From: Halodesulfovibrio spirochaetisodalis
GTDB lineage: Bacteria > Desulfobacterota > Desulfovibrionia > Desulfovibrionales > Desulfovibrionaceae
Direction: 5' to 3'
Assembly: GCF_001672295.1 (NCBI RefSeq)
Contig: NZ_JXMS01000005.1
Span: 62,001-126,000, forward strand
DNA: 64,000 bases
Shown here: in pieces, positions 47,705 through 57,850 of the stretch
Position numbering within the stretch: the first letter of the stretch is position 1
How the letters are laid out: every line of letters begins with the position of its first letter
Notes under the pieces: generated by a model
What the model saw: only the letters and a program-made list of their open reading frames with translations
The model's database searches: none
Told to the model about the DNA's origin: nothing
Position numbers and translations under genes: made by a program

Positions 47705-48922
47705 TTAGAAGTTGTATTTTGCGCCTACAGCAGCTTTGAAAACGTTGTCTACGTCTTTTGCAGTGCCTTTGTCGAAATCAGTACCTGCGTAAGCGAGGTC
47801 GAAGATGAAGTCGAGGTTAGGGTATGCAGCGTAAACAGTTACGAAGTCAAATTCGTAAGCGGAGTCGTCGTCGCCCCAGCTTTCGATGTCTTTAGAGCTG
47901 TCGTTGGTACCACGGAGGTAGGTAGCGCGAACAGTGTGAGTTACGTTTTCGATGAAAGTGATTTCAGAAGCCTGGAGGGAAACACCCCATTTACCGATAG
48001 CGCTGCCGAAGGTAGCATCAGTAGAGGTAGCAGCTGCACCGTAACCTACGAGAGTAGTTGGAGCTGCGTTGAGGTTGTTGTCGCCACCAGCGAATGGCAT
48101 GATGCCTTCGCCGTCGCTGTCGTTACCGGAACCGTACCAAGCAACGAATGCAGGAACTGCGAAGTCAGTTGCGTAAGCAGCTTTACCAGCGAGGAAGTAA
48201 CCAGCGTCGAGGCTAGTAGATTTACCGTATACACCGTCGAATGCGAGGGTGAGGTTTTCTACTGGAGCAGCTTCAACAGCGATACCGTACCACTGAGTTT
48301 CTTTGCCGTTAGCAACTGGGGACTGTTTGCCGTTGTTAGCAAACATGAAGTATGGGCTTACAGAAACAACACCGAGATCTGCGGAGAGGATACCACCGAA
48401 GAGGTCAGTTGTAGATTTAGAAGTTGTGCCTTTGTAAGGACGTGCGAAGAAGCCAGTAACGTTAACGTTACCAACTGGTGCGCTAGCTACGATACCAGCA
48501 ACGTCGTTACCGAGAACTGGGGAGCCCATTACAGCACCTGGGAGAGAAAGACCCTGGATACCGGAACGTACTTTAACAACAGTGCTTGGAAGCATGAAAG
48601 TCATGTAAGCACGTTTGGTTTCGATGTTAACACCGTCAGCACCGAGACCACCACCGGAACCGCCGCCAACTTTGCCGTTCTGCTTACCCCAAGTCTGGTC
48701 GATTTCGAAGAATACGGTACCGGAGAGGGACTCAGAAGCAACGATGTCGATCTGGGAACGGAAACGCTGGGAGAAGTCGTTAGTTTTCTTACCAGCGTCA
48801 ATGCTCTGGTAATCGTAACCTGTGTAGAGGTAACCAGTAGCTTTAAACTCAGCAGCAGATGCGCCAAAAGCAGCACCAAGCACCATGCATGCAGCAAGTG
48901 CGAGAACGATAATACGTTTCAT
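47705..48922 (-). CDS. Major outer-membrane porin of Desulfovibrio type
   Basis: 405 residues from the ATG at 48922 (AAGAAGGAA upstream); an in-frame ATG 24 bp earlier is less likely. Signal peptide MKRIIVLALAACMVLGAAFG, cleavage near ASA-AEF. The mature protein begins FKATGYLYTGYDYQS, alternates in beta-strand fashion and ends AAVGAKYNF with the terminal Phe needed for BAM assembly. Strong codon bias (a 334-residue antisense frame is open) and a dedicated terminator indicate high expression. Confidence 0.85.
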   Translation of the reverse strand: MKRIIVLALAACMVLGAAFGASAAEFKATGYLYTGYDYQSIDAGKKTNDFSQRFRSQIDIVASESLSGTVFFEIDQTWGKQNGKVGGGSGGGLGADGVNIETKRAYMTFMLPSTVVKVRSGIQGLSLPGAVMGSPVLGNDVAGIVASAPVGNVNVTGFFARPYKGTTSKSTTDLFGGILSADLGVVSVSPYFMFANNGKQSPVANGKETQWYGIAVEAAPVENLTLAFDGVYGKSTSLDAGYFLAGKAAYATDFAVPAFVAWYGSGNDSDGEGIMPFAGGDNNLNAAPTTLVGYGAAATSTDATFGSAIGKWGVSLQASEITFIENVTHTVRATYLRGTNDSSKDIESWGDDDSAYEFDFVTVYAAYPNLDFIFDLAYAGTDFDKGTAKDVDNVFKAAVGAKYNF

Positions 48923-49596
48923 AAAATTTTTCCTTCTTAAATTCACTAAATGTCCAAAGTCAGTGGCTGTTCAATTTTTTGTACCCAATGGGTAAAAAAT
49001 ATACAGCCGAAGATGAAACTCTTGTTACAAGGTGGCTCCACACTATTCTTTCGCGGCTAACGAAGACAATGCGACCCTGCGGTGAGTTTCATATATGAAA
49101 AAGAGTGGCTAAGCTCTTAGTCATGCAAAGGAAACGTTCTCGAGAATTTTCCCCAAAACGCAAAAACAATTTTTTTAACCCTTATGTTTTCAGAAATATA
49201 GCCGAAAACATATAATAGAACTAAACATCGTTTTCTCTGGTTCTGGTCTATCACGCTCCTGCGTTTTTGCATCATCAATTACCTTGATTTGACTAAAGTC
49301 AATTCTAGTACTTTTTCATGATACAACTAGACCAAAACACGTAGACATACTCCTTGTAAACCGCATTATCACTACATTCAGCAGGACTATCATCACGCAG
49401 CACAACTTTCCCCAGCTAAAAAAATGCACAGCTTTTAAGTTGACAACACAACTTTTTTTTACATCTAATTTCTTACATCCCCCGCAGTAGTGTACTCCTG
49501 CACGTTTCCATCTTGTCCATATGGACTTTGCCATGTAATGCAGGGACACGCTTTTACTGACTCGAGACATTCCCTATTATTGACTGGAGTTCCCCC
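48923..49596. other. 670-bp intergenic region between divergent genes
   Basis: Contains the palindromes TACCCAATGGGTA (48982-48994) close to the porin start and TTGACTAAAGTCAA (49289-49302). Either could be an operator. A minus-strand frame at 49316-49570 has no supporting feature. Confidence 0.4.
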
Positions 49597-50688
49597 GTGT
49601 TATCTTCCGTAAAAAAAATTTTCGCTCAAGCTCCCCAGCCATCCTCACTAGATCAAGCCCTGACGGCGTACAACAGAGAAGAATATGAACAAGCTATTTC
49701 TCTGTTTGAATCACTAGCAAGAGACAGAACCCCGAAGGCGTTGTACTACCTTGGTACCTGTTATTACTGGGGTCTGGGTACTGAAAAAAATCAGGAAAAA
49801 GGTTTACGCCTTTTCATTGCAGCAGCCGAGCAAGGCTACTATCAGGCGCAAATGGAACTGGGCTACATTTACCGCCACGGGCACGGCGTAGATGCAGACA
49901 GTAAAACATCTCTCCAGTGGTACGATCGCGCACGTGTCACAGGACAGCCGGACGCTATTGCAGAAGTTGCCCGCTGTTATGAATACGGAGACGGCATCGA
50001 GCAAAGCATTCCCCGCGCGCTCGAACTGTACTCCCTTGCAGCAGAAGGCGGAAATGCCATGGCGCAGTTTGCGCTTGGCTGTTTTCATACAAAAGGTGTT
50101 GATGTTGATTATGATCTGGCTACAGCTTTTTATTGGTTTAAGCGCGCCGCAGACCAGCACTACGAAGAAGCATATATTCATGTAGCAGCATGCTATGCCC
50201 GTGGTGAAGGTGTTGAGTCCGACCTTAACAGAGCAATCATCTGGTACGCCAAGGCCGCGGAATACGGTGATCCTGTTGCCCAGAATAATATGGGCTACTA
50301 CTACACAACAGGTACAGGTGTGGTTAAGGACGAAGGAAAAGCCACATTCTGGTATTACCATGCCGCCAGACAAGGACATGCCATTGCGCAGTACAACCTT
50401 GCAGAACGCTACCGGACAGGTAATTCCGTCGGACAAGACCTCGCCGAAGCCGCATTTTTGTATCTTGAAGCTGCAAAGCAAGGTGATAAAGATGCACAAT
50501 TCCGCATCGCCATGTGCTATAAGTATGGTGAAGGTGTAGAAAAAGATACAAAGCAATTTGTGTACTGGATCGAAAAAGCAGCACGCCAAGGCCAGCGCGC
50601 AGCTCTTAATGAAATCAGTACGTATAAATCACCAGAGATCCCCCCGAAGAGCGCAGTACGCGACTCTTCGCCTCTGAGAGCCGAATAA
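49597..50688 (+). CDS. Sel1-repeat (TPR-like) protein
   Basis: 363 residues from a GTG at 49597 with GGAG 8 bp upstream. About eight Sel1 repeats of 36 residues run from residue 45 to 345 (for example AIIWYAKAAEYGDPVAQNNM, then GYYYTTGTGV). No signal peptide is seen. Sel1 proteins are scaffolds in signalling or stress complexes; the partner here is unknown. A terminator follows. Confidence 0.9.
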   Translation: MLSSVKKIFAQAPQPSSLDQALTAYNREEYEQAISLFESLARDRTPKALYYLGTCYYWGLGTEKNQEKGLRLFIAAAEQGYYQAQMELGYIYRHGHGVDADSKTSLQWYDRARVTGQPDAIAEVARCYEYGDGIEQSIPRALELYSLAAEGGNAMAQFALGCFHTKGVDVDYDLATAFYWFKRAADQHYEEAYIHVAACYARGEGVESDLNRAIIWYAKAAEYGDPVAQNNMGYYYTTGTGVVKDEGKATFWYYHAARQGHAIAQYNLAERYRTGNSVGQDLAEAAFLYLEAAKQGDKDAQFRIAMCYKYGEGVEKDTKQFVYWIEKAARQGQRAALNEISTYKSPEIPPKSAVRDSSPLRAE

Positions 50689-50693
50689 AAAAC

Positions 50694-50733
50694 AAAACGT
50701 GCACGTATTTCAAAATACGTGCACGTTTTTTAA
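50694..50733 (+). terminator. Terminator of the Sel1-repeat gene
   Basis: AAAACGTGCACGTATTT (50694-50710) and AAATACGTGCACGTTTT (50713-50729) pair, followed by TTAATT. A T-tract is part of the stem end. Confidence 0.85.
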
Positions 50734-50888
50734 TTAATGATAAACCGCACATTGCGACGTTGCTTTGAAAGAATCAAATACGCTCAATGGCTACGATGCT
50801 TCGCTTGCTTAAGCATCTCTTGTGCTTTGCGCTGCACAGAGTTACTCAAGCTCTCCAATAAATTTTATCAACAGCCTCAAGTTATGAC

Positions 50889-51338
50889 TTATGCGACAGC
50901 AACCTTGATGATCACCTTGTGAATTTCACCATCTGATATCAACGGCATGTGTGCATCTTCCGGAAAAAATATTGCATATGCTCCAGACTGAACAGTGCTC
51001 CAGCTTACCGGTTCCTCATCATAAAAAAAGACATCAGGATACTCTTCCGGCTCTTCTGCAACGGAACTCATCGTACTGCGAGCTTTCCAGCCCATCTTTT
51101 CAGTACCTTGCAGCACAAACTGAATATCAATATATTCATTATGCGCTTCCATTTTTGCTTCAGTGGCCTTCTTTCCCTGCCCACGAAAGACAGTAGCAAA
51201 AACAGTGCGCCCATCTATTTCATACTGCCCGTCAGGTAGCGTCGCCAAATCAGTGCGTCGCATAAACTCAAACGCAGTTGCAAAATGTGGTGAGAGGCAT
51301 TCATAGGTATCTATGTTTTCGAGAATATCTACAATCAT
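50889..51338 (-). CDS. YhcH/YjgK/YiaL-family cupin-like protein
   Basis: 149 residues. Metal-ligand candidates are in MEAHNEYIDIQFVLQG, FPEDAHMPL and EIHKVIIKV, the three motif blocks of the YhcH/YjgK/YiaL (DUF386) family. Members are linked to sugar isomer handling, such as sialic acid anomerisation. No sugar genes are adjacent, so its substrate is open. Confidence 0.88.
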   Translation of the reverse strand: MIVDILENIDTYECLSPHFATAFEFMRRTDLATLPDGQYEIDGRTVFATVFRGQGKKATEAKMEAHNEYIDIQFVLQGTEKMGWKARSTMSSVAEEPEEYPDVFFYDEEPVSWSTVQSGAYAIFFPEDAHMPLISDGEIHKVIIKVAVA

Positions 51339-51465
51339 TCATCTGTTCCTTATCGTAAAAAGATAGCCTGCTGCACCCTGCCTCAAACAACATGCAGAAT
51401 CAACACACCTCTCTTCACTCAAAACTACCTGCTATTCACTGGTAGACTACATCCAAACAACTTTT

Positions 51466-51939
51466 TTATTTCCACTCACCTGACTGCTTAACAGTAGCAT
51501 TCCGTAATTCTATGCGCATAACACATGTCCCACGTACAGACGCAGCCGGCATTTCTCCCGCATGCCCGTAGTACTTTACACATATTTTATTGAGCACATC
51601 TCTTTTGTCTGTTTCATTTTCGATAAATGTCACAGCACCTTCCGCCATAACGCACTGGTACGAAAAGTCACTTTTACAAATATTCCCGGCAACAGCCGAA
51701 GGTATCAAGGCTCCTTCGCGGGTAGCCTCAAAAAAGACCACAGGGTTCTGCTTAAGGATATCTATTTTCTTCCCAGCCTTTGCACAATGCACCCAAACAG
51801 TCGTCCCTTCATGGGCAAAATTTAATGGCACCACATAAGGGGTATTCTCCACACACATTGCCAACCGGCAAACTGAAACACTGCTCAGCACCCTTTCAAT
51901 GCTTTCCGGGCTGGTAATATCTCCATCACTCTTTCGCAT
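51466..51939 (-). CDS. PNPOx-like flavin-binding (NimA-type) protein
   Basis: 157 residues with a split beta-barrel pattern: CRLAMCVENTPYVVPLNFAH, then GKKIDILKQNPVVFFEA and YQCVMAEGAVTFIE. These are the FMN-binding segments of pyridoxamine 5'-phosphate oxidase-related proteins such as NimA. A real PNPOx activity is unlikely at this length. The gene is monocistronic. Confidence 0.85.
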   Translation of the reverse strand: MRKSDGDITSPESIERVLSSVSVCRLAMCVENTPYVVPLNFAHEGTTVWVHCAKAGKKIDILKQNPVVFFEATREGALIPSAVAGNICKSDFSYQCVMAEGAVTFIENETDKRDVLNKICVKYYGHAGEMPAASVRGTCVMRIELRNATVKQSGEWK

Positions 51940-52424
51940 TAGTCCCTCCTGCTATCAAATTACTCACTTCTCTGGACGAGCATCCATGCTTTTATGCATT
52001 AAAGATAATTGCAACTATTTTAGAGTTCCTCCGCCAGACCTATGTCTAAAAAGACATAGGTCTCAAATTACTACAGACCCGCACATTGCAGCGTCATTTC
52101 GAAAAAGTCAGGCGCTCACAATTGCCTCTATATGCATCCCTCCTGACATCTTCTCATTATTGGTACTGCAGCTTGGTCTCAATTCTACAAAAAAACGTTT
52201 TCAACAGCCCCTATCTTCTACATGCGTCCAACAACCAACTGCCGCTATGTTTTATTTAACACAAGCACATAAAAACACTCACGACCACTCTTGAATACCC
52301 CGTATTTAAAGGAGTTACACATCTTGGTGTCAAATAGAACCTAATTCTTTTTCCCTTACCCTTTTTAGCAATTTGTTATATCCAATCGAGCATAACAACA
52401 CAAAGTTTCACACAGGGAAGAACT
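51940..52424. other. 485-bp intergenic region with a 12-bp perfect inverted repeat
   Basis: AGACCTATGTCT (52036-52047) and AGACATAGGTCT (52052-52063) form a perfect repeat around AAAA. No T-tract follows on either strand. No gene is supported. Confidence 0.5.
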
Positions 52425-52823
52425 ATGACAACGGGTGCTCCTACAATGCGTATTCATCTTTGGCTCGAAACCTCAGCCGGGGTTCTTATGGGGCAAGGAC
52501 GATTACAGCTGCTCGAATACATACAGCATACAGGCTCGCTCAGTGCTGCTGCCAAGGCACTTGGAATGTCGTACCGGGCAGCATGGGGTAAAATAAAAGC
52601 ATCTGAACAAATTCTCGGAGTCAAGCTGCTGGAGCAACAAGCAGGTAAAGGTTCTTCTGCCCAGCTCAGCACAGCCGCAAAACACCTCATCACCTCGTAT
52701 AGGGAATGGCTTTCCAGTGTCGAAGAATATGCTCTGGCATCAGCAACAGAGCATTTTGGATATGCACCGGATAAATATTGGTCGATAAAAGACCTGCCTC
52801 CTCCAGCCATTTCAAAGGACTAA
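52425..52823 (+). CDS. ModE N-terminal-type winged helix protein without molybdate-binding domain
   Basis: 132 residues, GGGAAGAACT before the ATG. The HTH (LLEYIQHTGSLSAAAKALGM, then SYRAAWGKIKASEQILG) is the DNA-binding domain of ModE, and the usual C-terminal MOP/TOBE domains are absent. It lies about 200 bp before a Mo/W formate dehydrogenase gene in the same direction. Control of that cluster is inferred; molybdate sensing is not possible through a TOBE domain here. Confidence 0.82.
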   Translation: MTTGAPTMRIHLWLETSAGVLMGQGRLQLLEYIQHTGSLSAAAKALGMSYRAAWGKIKASEQILGVKLLEQQAGKGSSAQLSTAAKHLITSYREWLSSVEEYALASATEHFGYAPDKYWSIKDLPPPAISKD

Positions 52824-52940
52824 TATATATTTTTCATACAGTGGATTGTGTCGGCATGGACCGGACACACGGACAGGAGAGGTGCGTCCATCACAATGCT
52901 AATACTAACATATTGAATTAAAATATTTTTATTGCAAAAA

Positions 52941-52962
52941 AATCATGCAACATGTGATGATT
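52941..52962. promoter_or_regulatory. Inverted repeat AATCAT-N10-ATGATT before fdhA
   Basis: Located 60 bp before the fdhA start in the gap after the ModE-like gene. A possible operator; which protein binds it is unknown. Confidence 0.4.
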
Positions 52963-53021
52963 TGCCCTGAACACTGTATGTACGCAGTGCTGTTTTTTTA
53001 TCTGCAACAGGAGGTCGACGC

Positions 53022-56000
53022 ATGAGTTATACGCGGCGAGGATTCCTTAAACTCACAGGCGCAGGGGTAGCATGTCTGTCTCTGAGCCAGCTGGGATTTG
53101 ATTTGACGGAAGCGCGAGCCTACGCGACTTCCCTCAAAACTAAAGGTGCAAAGGAAGTCATTACGATTTGTCCTTTCTGCTCTGTAAGCTGCCACATCAT
53201 CGCCCATGTCCGCGATGGCAAGCTTATCAGCACAGAGGGTGATCCGGACTTCCCTATCAACGAAGGTGCACTGTGCGCTAAAGGTGCCGCACTGCTTTCC
53301 ATGTCACGTAACGAGCACAGAATTAAAAAGCCTCTGTACCGTGCTCCGTACAGTGAAAAATGGGAAGAAAAAGACTGGGACTGGGTACTGAGCAAAATTG
53401 CCCGCAGGGTCAAAGACACTCGAGACAAAGAACTTATTGAAAAGAATGATAAGGGACAGACAGTCAACCGTCTGGACTCCATGTTCCTGCTTGGTACTTC
53501 GCATGCCAGCAACGAAGAGTGTGCCCTTATTCACCAAGCAATGCGCGGCCTCGGTGTTGTCCACATGGACCACCAGGCACGTATCTGACACAGCGCAACT
53601 GTAGCGGCTCTGGGAGAGTCGTTCGGACGTGGTGCTATGACAAACCACTGGATCGACATCAAGAATGCCGATTCCATCCTTATCATCGGCAGTAATGCCG
53701 CTGAACACCATCCTGTTTCCTTTAAATGGGTATTGAGAGCGAAAGATGCAGGGGCAACAGTAATGCATGTTGATCCTAAATTCTCCCGTACCTCAGCCCG
53801 TTCCGATTTCCATGTACCTATCCGCTCGGGCACAGATATCGCGTTCATGGGCGGTATGATCAACTATGTGCTTGAAAACGGCAGGTACTACAAAGACTAC
53901 GTGGTGGACTACACAAACGCCTCATACATTGTGAGTGAGGGATTTGAATTTAACGACGGCCTGTTCAGCGGTTACGATCCGAAGAGTCGTACCTATGACC
54001 AAAGCTCGTGGAAATTCGACCTTGATTCCAAGGGAGTTCCTAAAAAGGATCCTTCTCTTAAACATCCGCGTTGTGTTTTCAATCTGCTGAAAAAACACTT
54101 CTCACGATACAACATCGAAAACGTATCTTCAGTGACAGGTGTATCCAAAGACAACCTGCAGAAAGTGTATTCCACCTTCAGCTCCACCGGTACCCCGGAT
54201 AAAGCCGGTACCATTATGTACGCCCTTGGCTGGACCCAGCACACTGTAGGCGTACAGAACATCCGCAGTGCAGCTATCCTCCAGCTGCTTCTCGGTAATA
54301 TTGGTGTGGCTGGCGGCGGTATTAACGCCCTTCGCGGTGAGCCGAATGTTCAGGGGTCTACTGACCACACTCTGCTCTATCATATTATTCCGGGCTACAT
54401 GGCTATGCCGCGTGCCGACTGGCAGACTTATGATGCATACAATAAAGCCAATACCCCTGTTTCAACCGATCCCCATAGTGCCAACTGGTGGCAGCATAAG
54501 CCGAAATACTTCACCAGTCTGCTGAAGGGCTGGTACGGCGAAAATGCTACTGCGAAAAACGGATACTGTTACGGTCTGCTTCCAAAAATTGAAAAAGGCG
54601 CAGACCACTCCTACATGTTCCTGTTCGACCGCATGTACAACAATGAGATTACCGGTGGTTTCATCATTGGCCTGAACCCGATGAACAGTGTGCCGAACTC
54701 GAACAAAGTACGTAAGGCGCTGGATAATCTGGACTGGCTGGTAACGCAGGAGCTGCACCACTCAGAAACAACAGACAACTGGCACCGTCCCGGTGTTGAC
54801 CCTAAAAAAGTCAAAACCGAAGTCTTCCTCCTGCCGTCTGCACACCGTGTAGAAAAAGAAGGCACAGTAACCAACTCCGGTCGCTGGCTCGGCTGGCATG
54901 ACAAAGCCATTGAGCCGGAAGCAGACGCACGCTCCTTCGGTGCTGCATTTGTACCGATGATGAATGAAGTACGTGCACTGTACAAAGAGGAAGGCGGCAA
55001 ACTGCCGGAAGCAATTACCTTGCTTAACTGGCCGAAGACATACAATCCCGAGTACTGGACACGCCTTATCAACGGCCAGTTCACCAAGGACACCGTAGTC
55101 AAAGGCACAAAGTACAAAAAAGGACAGCAGGTTCCATCCTTTACCGCGTTGAGTGATGACGGCTCCACCATGTCTCTTAACTGGCTGTACACCGGAAGCT
55201 ACACAGAAGAAGGCGGAAACAAAGCCAAACGTCGTAATCCTCAGCAAACAAAAATGCAGGCAAATATCGGCCTGTACCCGAACTGGGCTTGGTGCTGGCC
55301 TGTAAACCGCCGTATCCTCTACAACAGAGCTTCCGTAAATGCAGACGGTATGCCGCTTAACCCTAAAAAGGCCGTTATCAAATGGGACGGTAAAAAATGG
55401 GTAGGCGATGTGCCGGACGGCGGCTGGAAACCTCTTTCCAGTGGTAAAGGCAAGCATCCGTTCATCATGAGCAAACATGGACACGGACAGATTTTCGGCC
55501 CGGGAAGAAAAGACGGTCCAATTCCGGAACACTACGAACCGGTAGAAACACCTATTGATTCGCATCCGTTCTCTAAACAGCTCAGCAGTCCGGTCTACAA
55601 GTTTGTGGACAGTTCCATGGATAAACTTGCCAAACCTGCTGACCCGAACTTCCCTATTGTTCTCACCACATACAGCCTTACAGAACACTGGTGTGGCGGT
55701 GGTGAAACACGAAACGTGCCGAACCTGCTTGAAGCCGAACCTCAACTGTACGTTGAGATGAGCCCTGAGCTGGCAGAAGAAAAAGGCATTGCAAACGGTG
55801 ACGGTGTCATCGTGGAAAGTATTCGCGGTAAAGTTGAAGCCATTGCAATGGTAACAGTGCGTATGCGTCCGCTAAAAGTAAAAGGCAAAACTGTCCATCT
55901 TGTGGGCATGCCGTTCTGCTTCGGCTGGACCACACCGGGAACAGGTGATTCTACGAACAGGCTTACTCCTTCTGTAGGTGATCCGAATACAACTATCCCA

Positions 56001-56063
56001 GAATACAAGGCTAGTTGCGTCAATATCCGTAAAGCAGACAAGCTTACTGAAATTGAAATGTAG
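53022..56063 (+). CDS. fdhA: Periplasmic selenocysteine formate dehydrogenase, catalytic subunit FdhA
   Basis: 1013 residues when TGA at 53586-53588 (codon 189) is read as selenocysteine. The N-terminus carries the twin-arginine motif TRRGFLKLTG, so export is by Tat. The [4Fe-4S] Cys set is CPFCSVSC plus a Cys in ALCAKG. The text around Sec, HMDHQARI-U-HSATVAAL, then FGRGAMTNHW, is that of FdnG/FdhA enzymes, where Sec ligates Mo or W. Reading continues in frame to the end with molybdopterin-binding landmarks (GWTQHTVGVQNIRS, GGINALRGEPNVQG). It oxidises formate in the periplasm. A partner FdhB follows by 45 bp; GGAGG precedes the ATG. Confidence 0.93.
53586..53630 (+). other. UGA selenocysteine codon with SECIS-like hairpin
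   Basis: TGA at 53586-53588 is in the same frame on both sides. About 20 bases downstream, GGCTCT and AGAGTC pair (with one G-U) around GGG, within a larger stem region, as expected for a bacterial SECIS read by SelB. The fold is by eye only. Confidence 0.8.
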
Positions 56064-56108
56064 ATCATCCGTTTGCTGCACAGGCAGCAACAGTAAAGGA
56101 GCAAGAAC

Positions 56109-56837
56109 ATGTCAAAAGCCTTTCTTATAGACACCACACGGTGCACGGCTTGTCGGGGCTGCCAGCTTGCTTGCAAAGAATGGTACGAGCTTCCGGCAAA
56201 TAAAACCAAGCAGGTGGGCACTCATCAGAATCCACCTGATTTGAACGCAAACAACTATAAATTGGTGCGCTTCAACGAGCATCTGGACGGAGAGACCATC
56301 ACATGGAACTTCTTCCCGGATCAGTGCCGTCACTGTATCGAACCACCTTGTCAGGGTGCGGCTGATACAGTGGAAGAAGGTGCCGTTATCAAAGATGAAG
56401 CCACAGGCGCAGTTATCTTTACGGACAAAATGGCGCAATTCTCCACCGAGGATCTGGATTACGTTCGGGAATCATGCCCGTACGATATCCCTCGTTGGGA
56501 TGCGAAAACAAAACGTCCTGCCAAGTGCGTCATGTGTATAGACAGAGTTCGTGAAGGAATGCTTCCGGCATGTGTACTTGCATGCCCTACAGGCACCATG
56601 AACTTTGGAGAACGCAGCGAAATGCTGGCTCTTGCTAAAGAGCGTCTTGCAAAAGTCAAAAAGGATCATCCCAACGCCATGCTGGCAGATCAGGAAGATG
56701 TCAGTGTCATCTACCTGCTTGCTGAAGCACCGGAACGCTACCATACCAAAGCGGTAGCTCAAGCTCCTGCGCGTAACACACGCAAGCAGCTTTTTGCTTC
56801 CGTGCGTTCCTCTTTGACATCTGTATCTAAATCCTAG
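56109..56837 (+). CDS. fdhB: Formate dehydrogenase iron-sulfur subunit FdhB
   Basis: 242 residues. Ferredoxin-type Cys clusters are TRCTACRGCQLACKEW, CRHCIEPPCQ, RESCPYDIP and KCVMCIDRVREGMLPACVLACP, enough for three or four [4Fe-4S] clusters. It lacks its own signal peptide and is probably co-exported with FdhA through Tat. No cytochrome c3 or membrane subunit gene is adjacent, so this is the FdhAB form that passes electrons to soluble periplasmic cytochromes. Confidence 0.92.
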   Translation: MSKAFLIDTTRCTACRGCQLACKEWYELPANKTKQVGTHQNPPDLNANNYKLVRFNEHLDGETITWNFFPDQCRHCIEPPCQGAADTVEEGAVIKDEATGAVIFTDKMAQFSTEDLDYVRESCPYDIPRWDAKTKRPAKCVMCIDRVREGMLPACVLACPTGTMNFGERSEMLALAKERLAKVKKDHPNAMLADQEDVSVIYLLAEAPERYHTKAVAQAPARNTRKQLFASVRSSLTSVSKS

Positions 56838-56854
56838 CTATTGAAGAACTGTAA

Positions 56855-56876
56855 GGAGCGGCCTTCGGGTCGCTCC
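56855..56876 (+). terminator. UUCG hairpin between fdhB and fdhE
   Basis: GGAGCGGCC and GGTCGCTCC pair around TTCG, a very stable tetraloop. No T-tract follows, so it is more likely an mRNA processing or stability hairpin separating structural from maturation genes. Confidence 0.55.
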
Positions 56877-56898
56877 CTATCCTGTACAGGAGACATAC

Positions 56899-57834
56899 AT
56901 GCCAAACGTTGCCCCTTCTTCCAGCGCCCCTCTTTCGGTAGCGCAAACCATCCATACCGCATGTGAACGCCACCCTGCGCTTGCTCCACTTATTGAGCAT
57001 TTTTCTGAACTGTATTCTATCCGTGCAGAACTCATTGCATCGCTTGCCGAACAACTGGCAAAGGACACAAACTGTCCAGTACCGGTAATCAACGAAGAAA
57101 AACTACAACACGGTGTACCGGTTCTTTCCGACAGCAACGCAACATGGGCAGCTTCCTGTTATCCAAAGCTCAAGGAAACAGTATTCGTTCATCTAAAAAA
57201 CATTTCTTCTCTGGAATCTTCAATTACGCTTTTCGAACAAGCTATTGATACACAGCAGCTCTCACTTGAATCACTATTTGACGCGCTGCTGAATTCCAAT
57301 GAGTCTATGTTACAAGCACAGGCGAAGAAAGCCAATATTGAATACGCAGTCTTCATCTTTATATCTCAGCAAATGCTCAGTTGTCTGCTGAGTGCTTACG
57401 TACACGTACATAAAGAAACTGTACAAAATATTTTCTGGCGTGAAGCGTACTGTCCGGTATGCGGTTCTTTCCCTGATATCAGTATCCTCCAACGCCCAGA
57501 TGCAGACCAGTCAGAATTTCTCGCGGGCGGGGGTGGTAAAAAAATGCTGCACTGCTCCACCTGCTCACATCAGTGGCACTTCCGCCGAGGCACCTGCCCT
57601 GCATGTAACAACGACGAAGCCGGTGCCATCCACTACTTTCATGTAGATGGAAACACTGGAGAGCGTGTTGAATACTGCAACAGCTGCAACACCTACCTCA
57701 ACAATATTGACCTGCGAAACACCACTGCGACGCCCGACCTTTCAGTAGCACCGCTTACACTGATTCATCTGGATATGCAGGCTGCACAAAAACAGCTCAC
57801 TCCTCTTGTCCGTACTCTTTGGAACACCTTCTAG
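56899..57834 (+). CDS. fdhE: Formate dehydrogenase maturation protein FdhE
   Basis: 311 residues; AGGAGACATAC before the ATG. The C-terminal half has four rubredoxin-like CxxC pairs (CPVCGSFPD, CSTCSH, CPACNNDE and CNSCNTYL), as in FdhE, which binds the Tat-exported catalytic subunit and helps cofactor insertion. It is followed by fdhD after 16 bp. Confidence 0.9.
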   Translation: MPNVAPSSSAPLSVAQTIHTACERHPALAPLIEHFSELYSIRAELIASLAEQLAKDTNCPVPVINEEKLQHGVPVLSDSNATWAASCYPKLKETVFVHLKNISSLESSITLFEQAIDTQQLSLESLFDALLNSNESMLQAQAKKANIEYAVFIFISQQMLSCLLSAYVHVHKETVQNIFWREAYCPVCGSFPDISILQRPDADQSEFLAGGGGKKMLHCSTCSHQWHFRRGTCPACNNDEAGAIHYFHVDGNTGERVEYCNSCNTYLNNIDLRNTTATPDLSVAPLTLIHLDMQAAQKQLTPLVRTLWNTF

Positions 57835-57850
57835 TGTAACAGGAAACCGT

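Noticed and set aside
47936-48940. Plus-strand 334-residue frame opposite the porin gene
   Set aside because: Shadow of codon-biased porin; low-complexity Ser/Glu/Val product.
53022-53588. fdhA as a truncated 188-residue gene or pseudogene
   Set aside because: The TGA at codon 189 is in frame with the remainder and sits in the Sec context of formate dehydrogenases; a SECIS-like hairpin follows.
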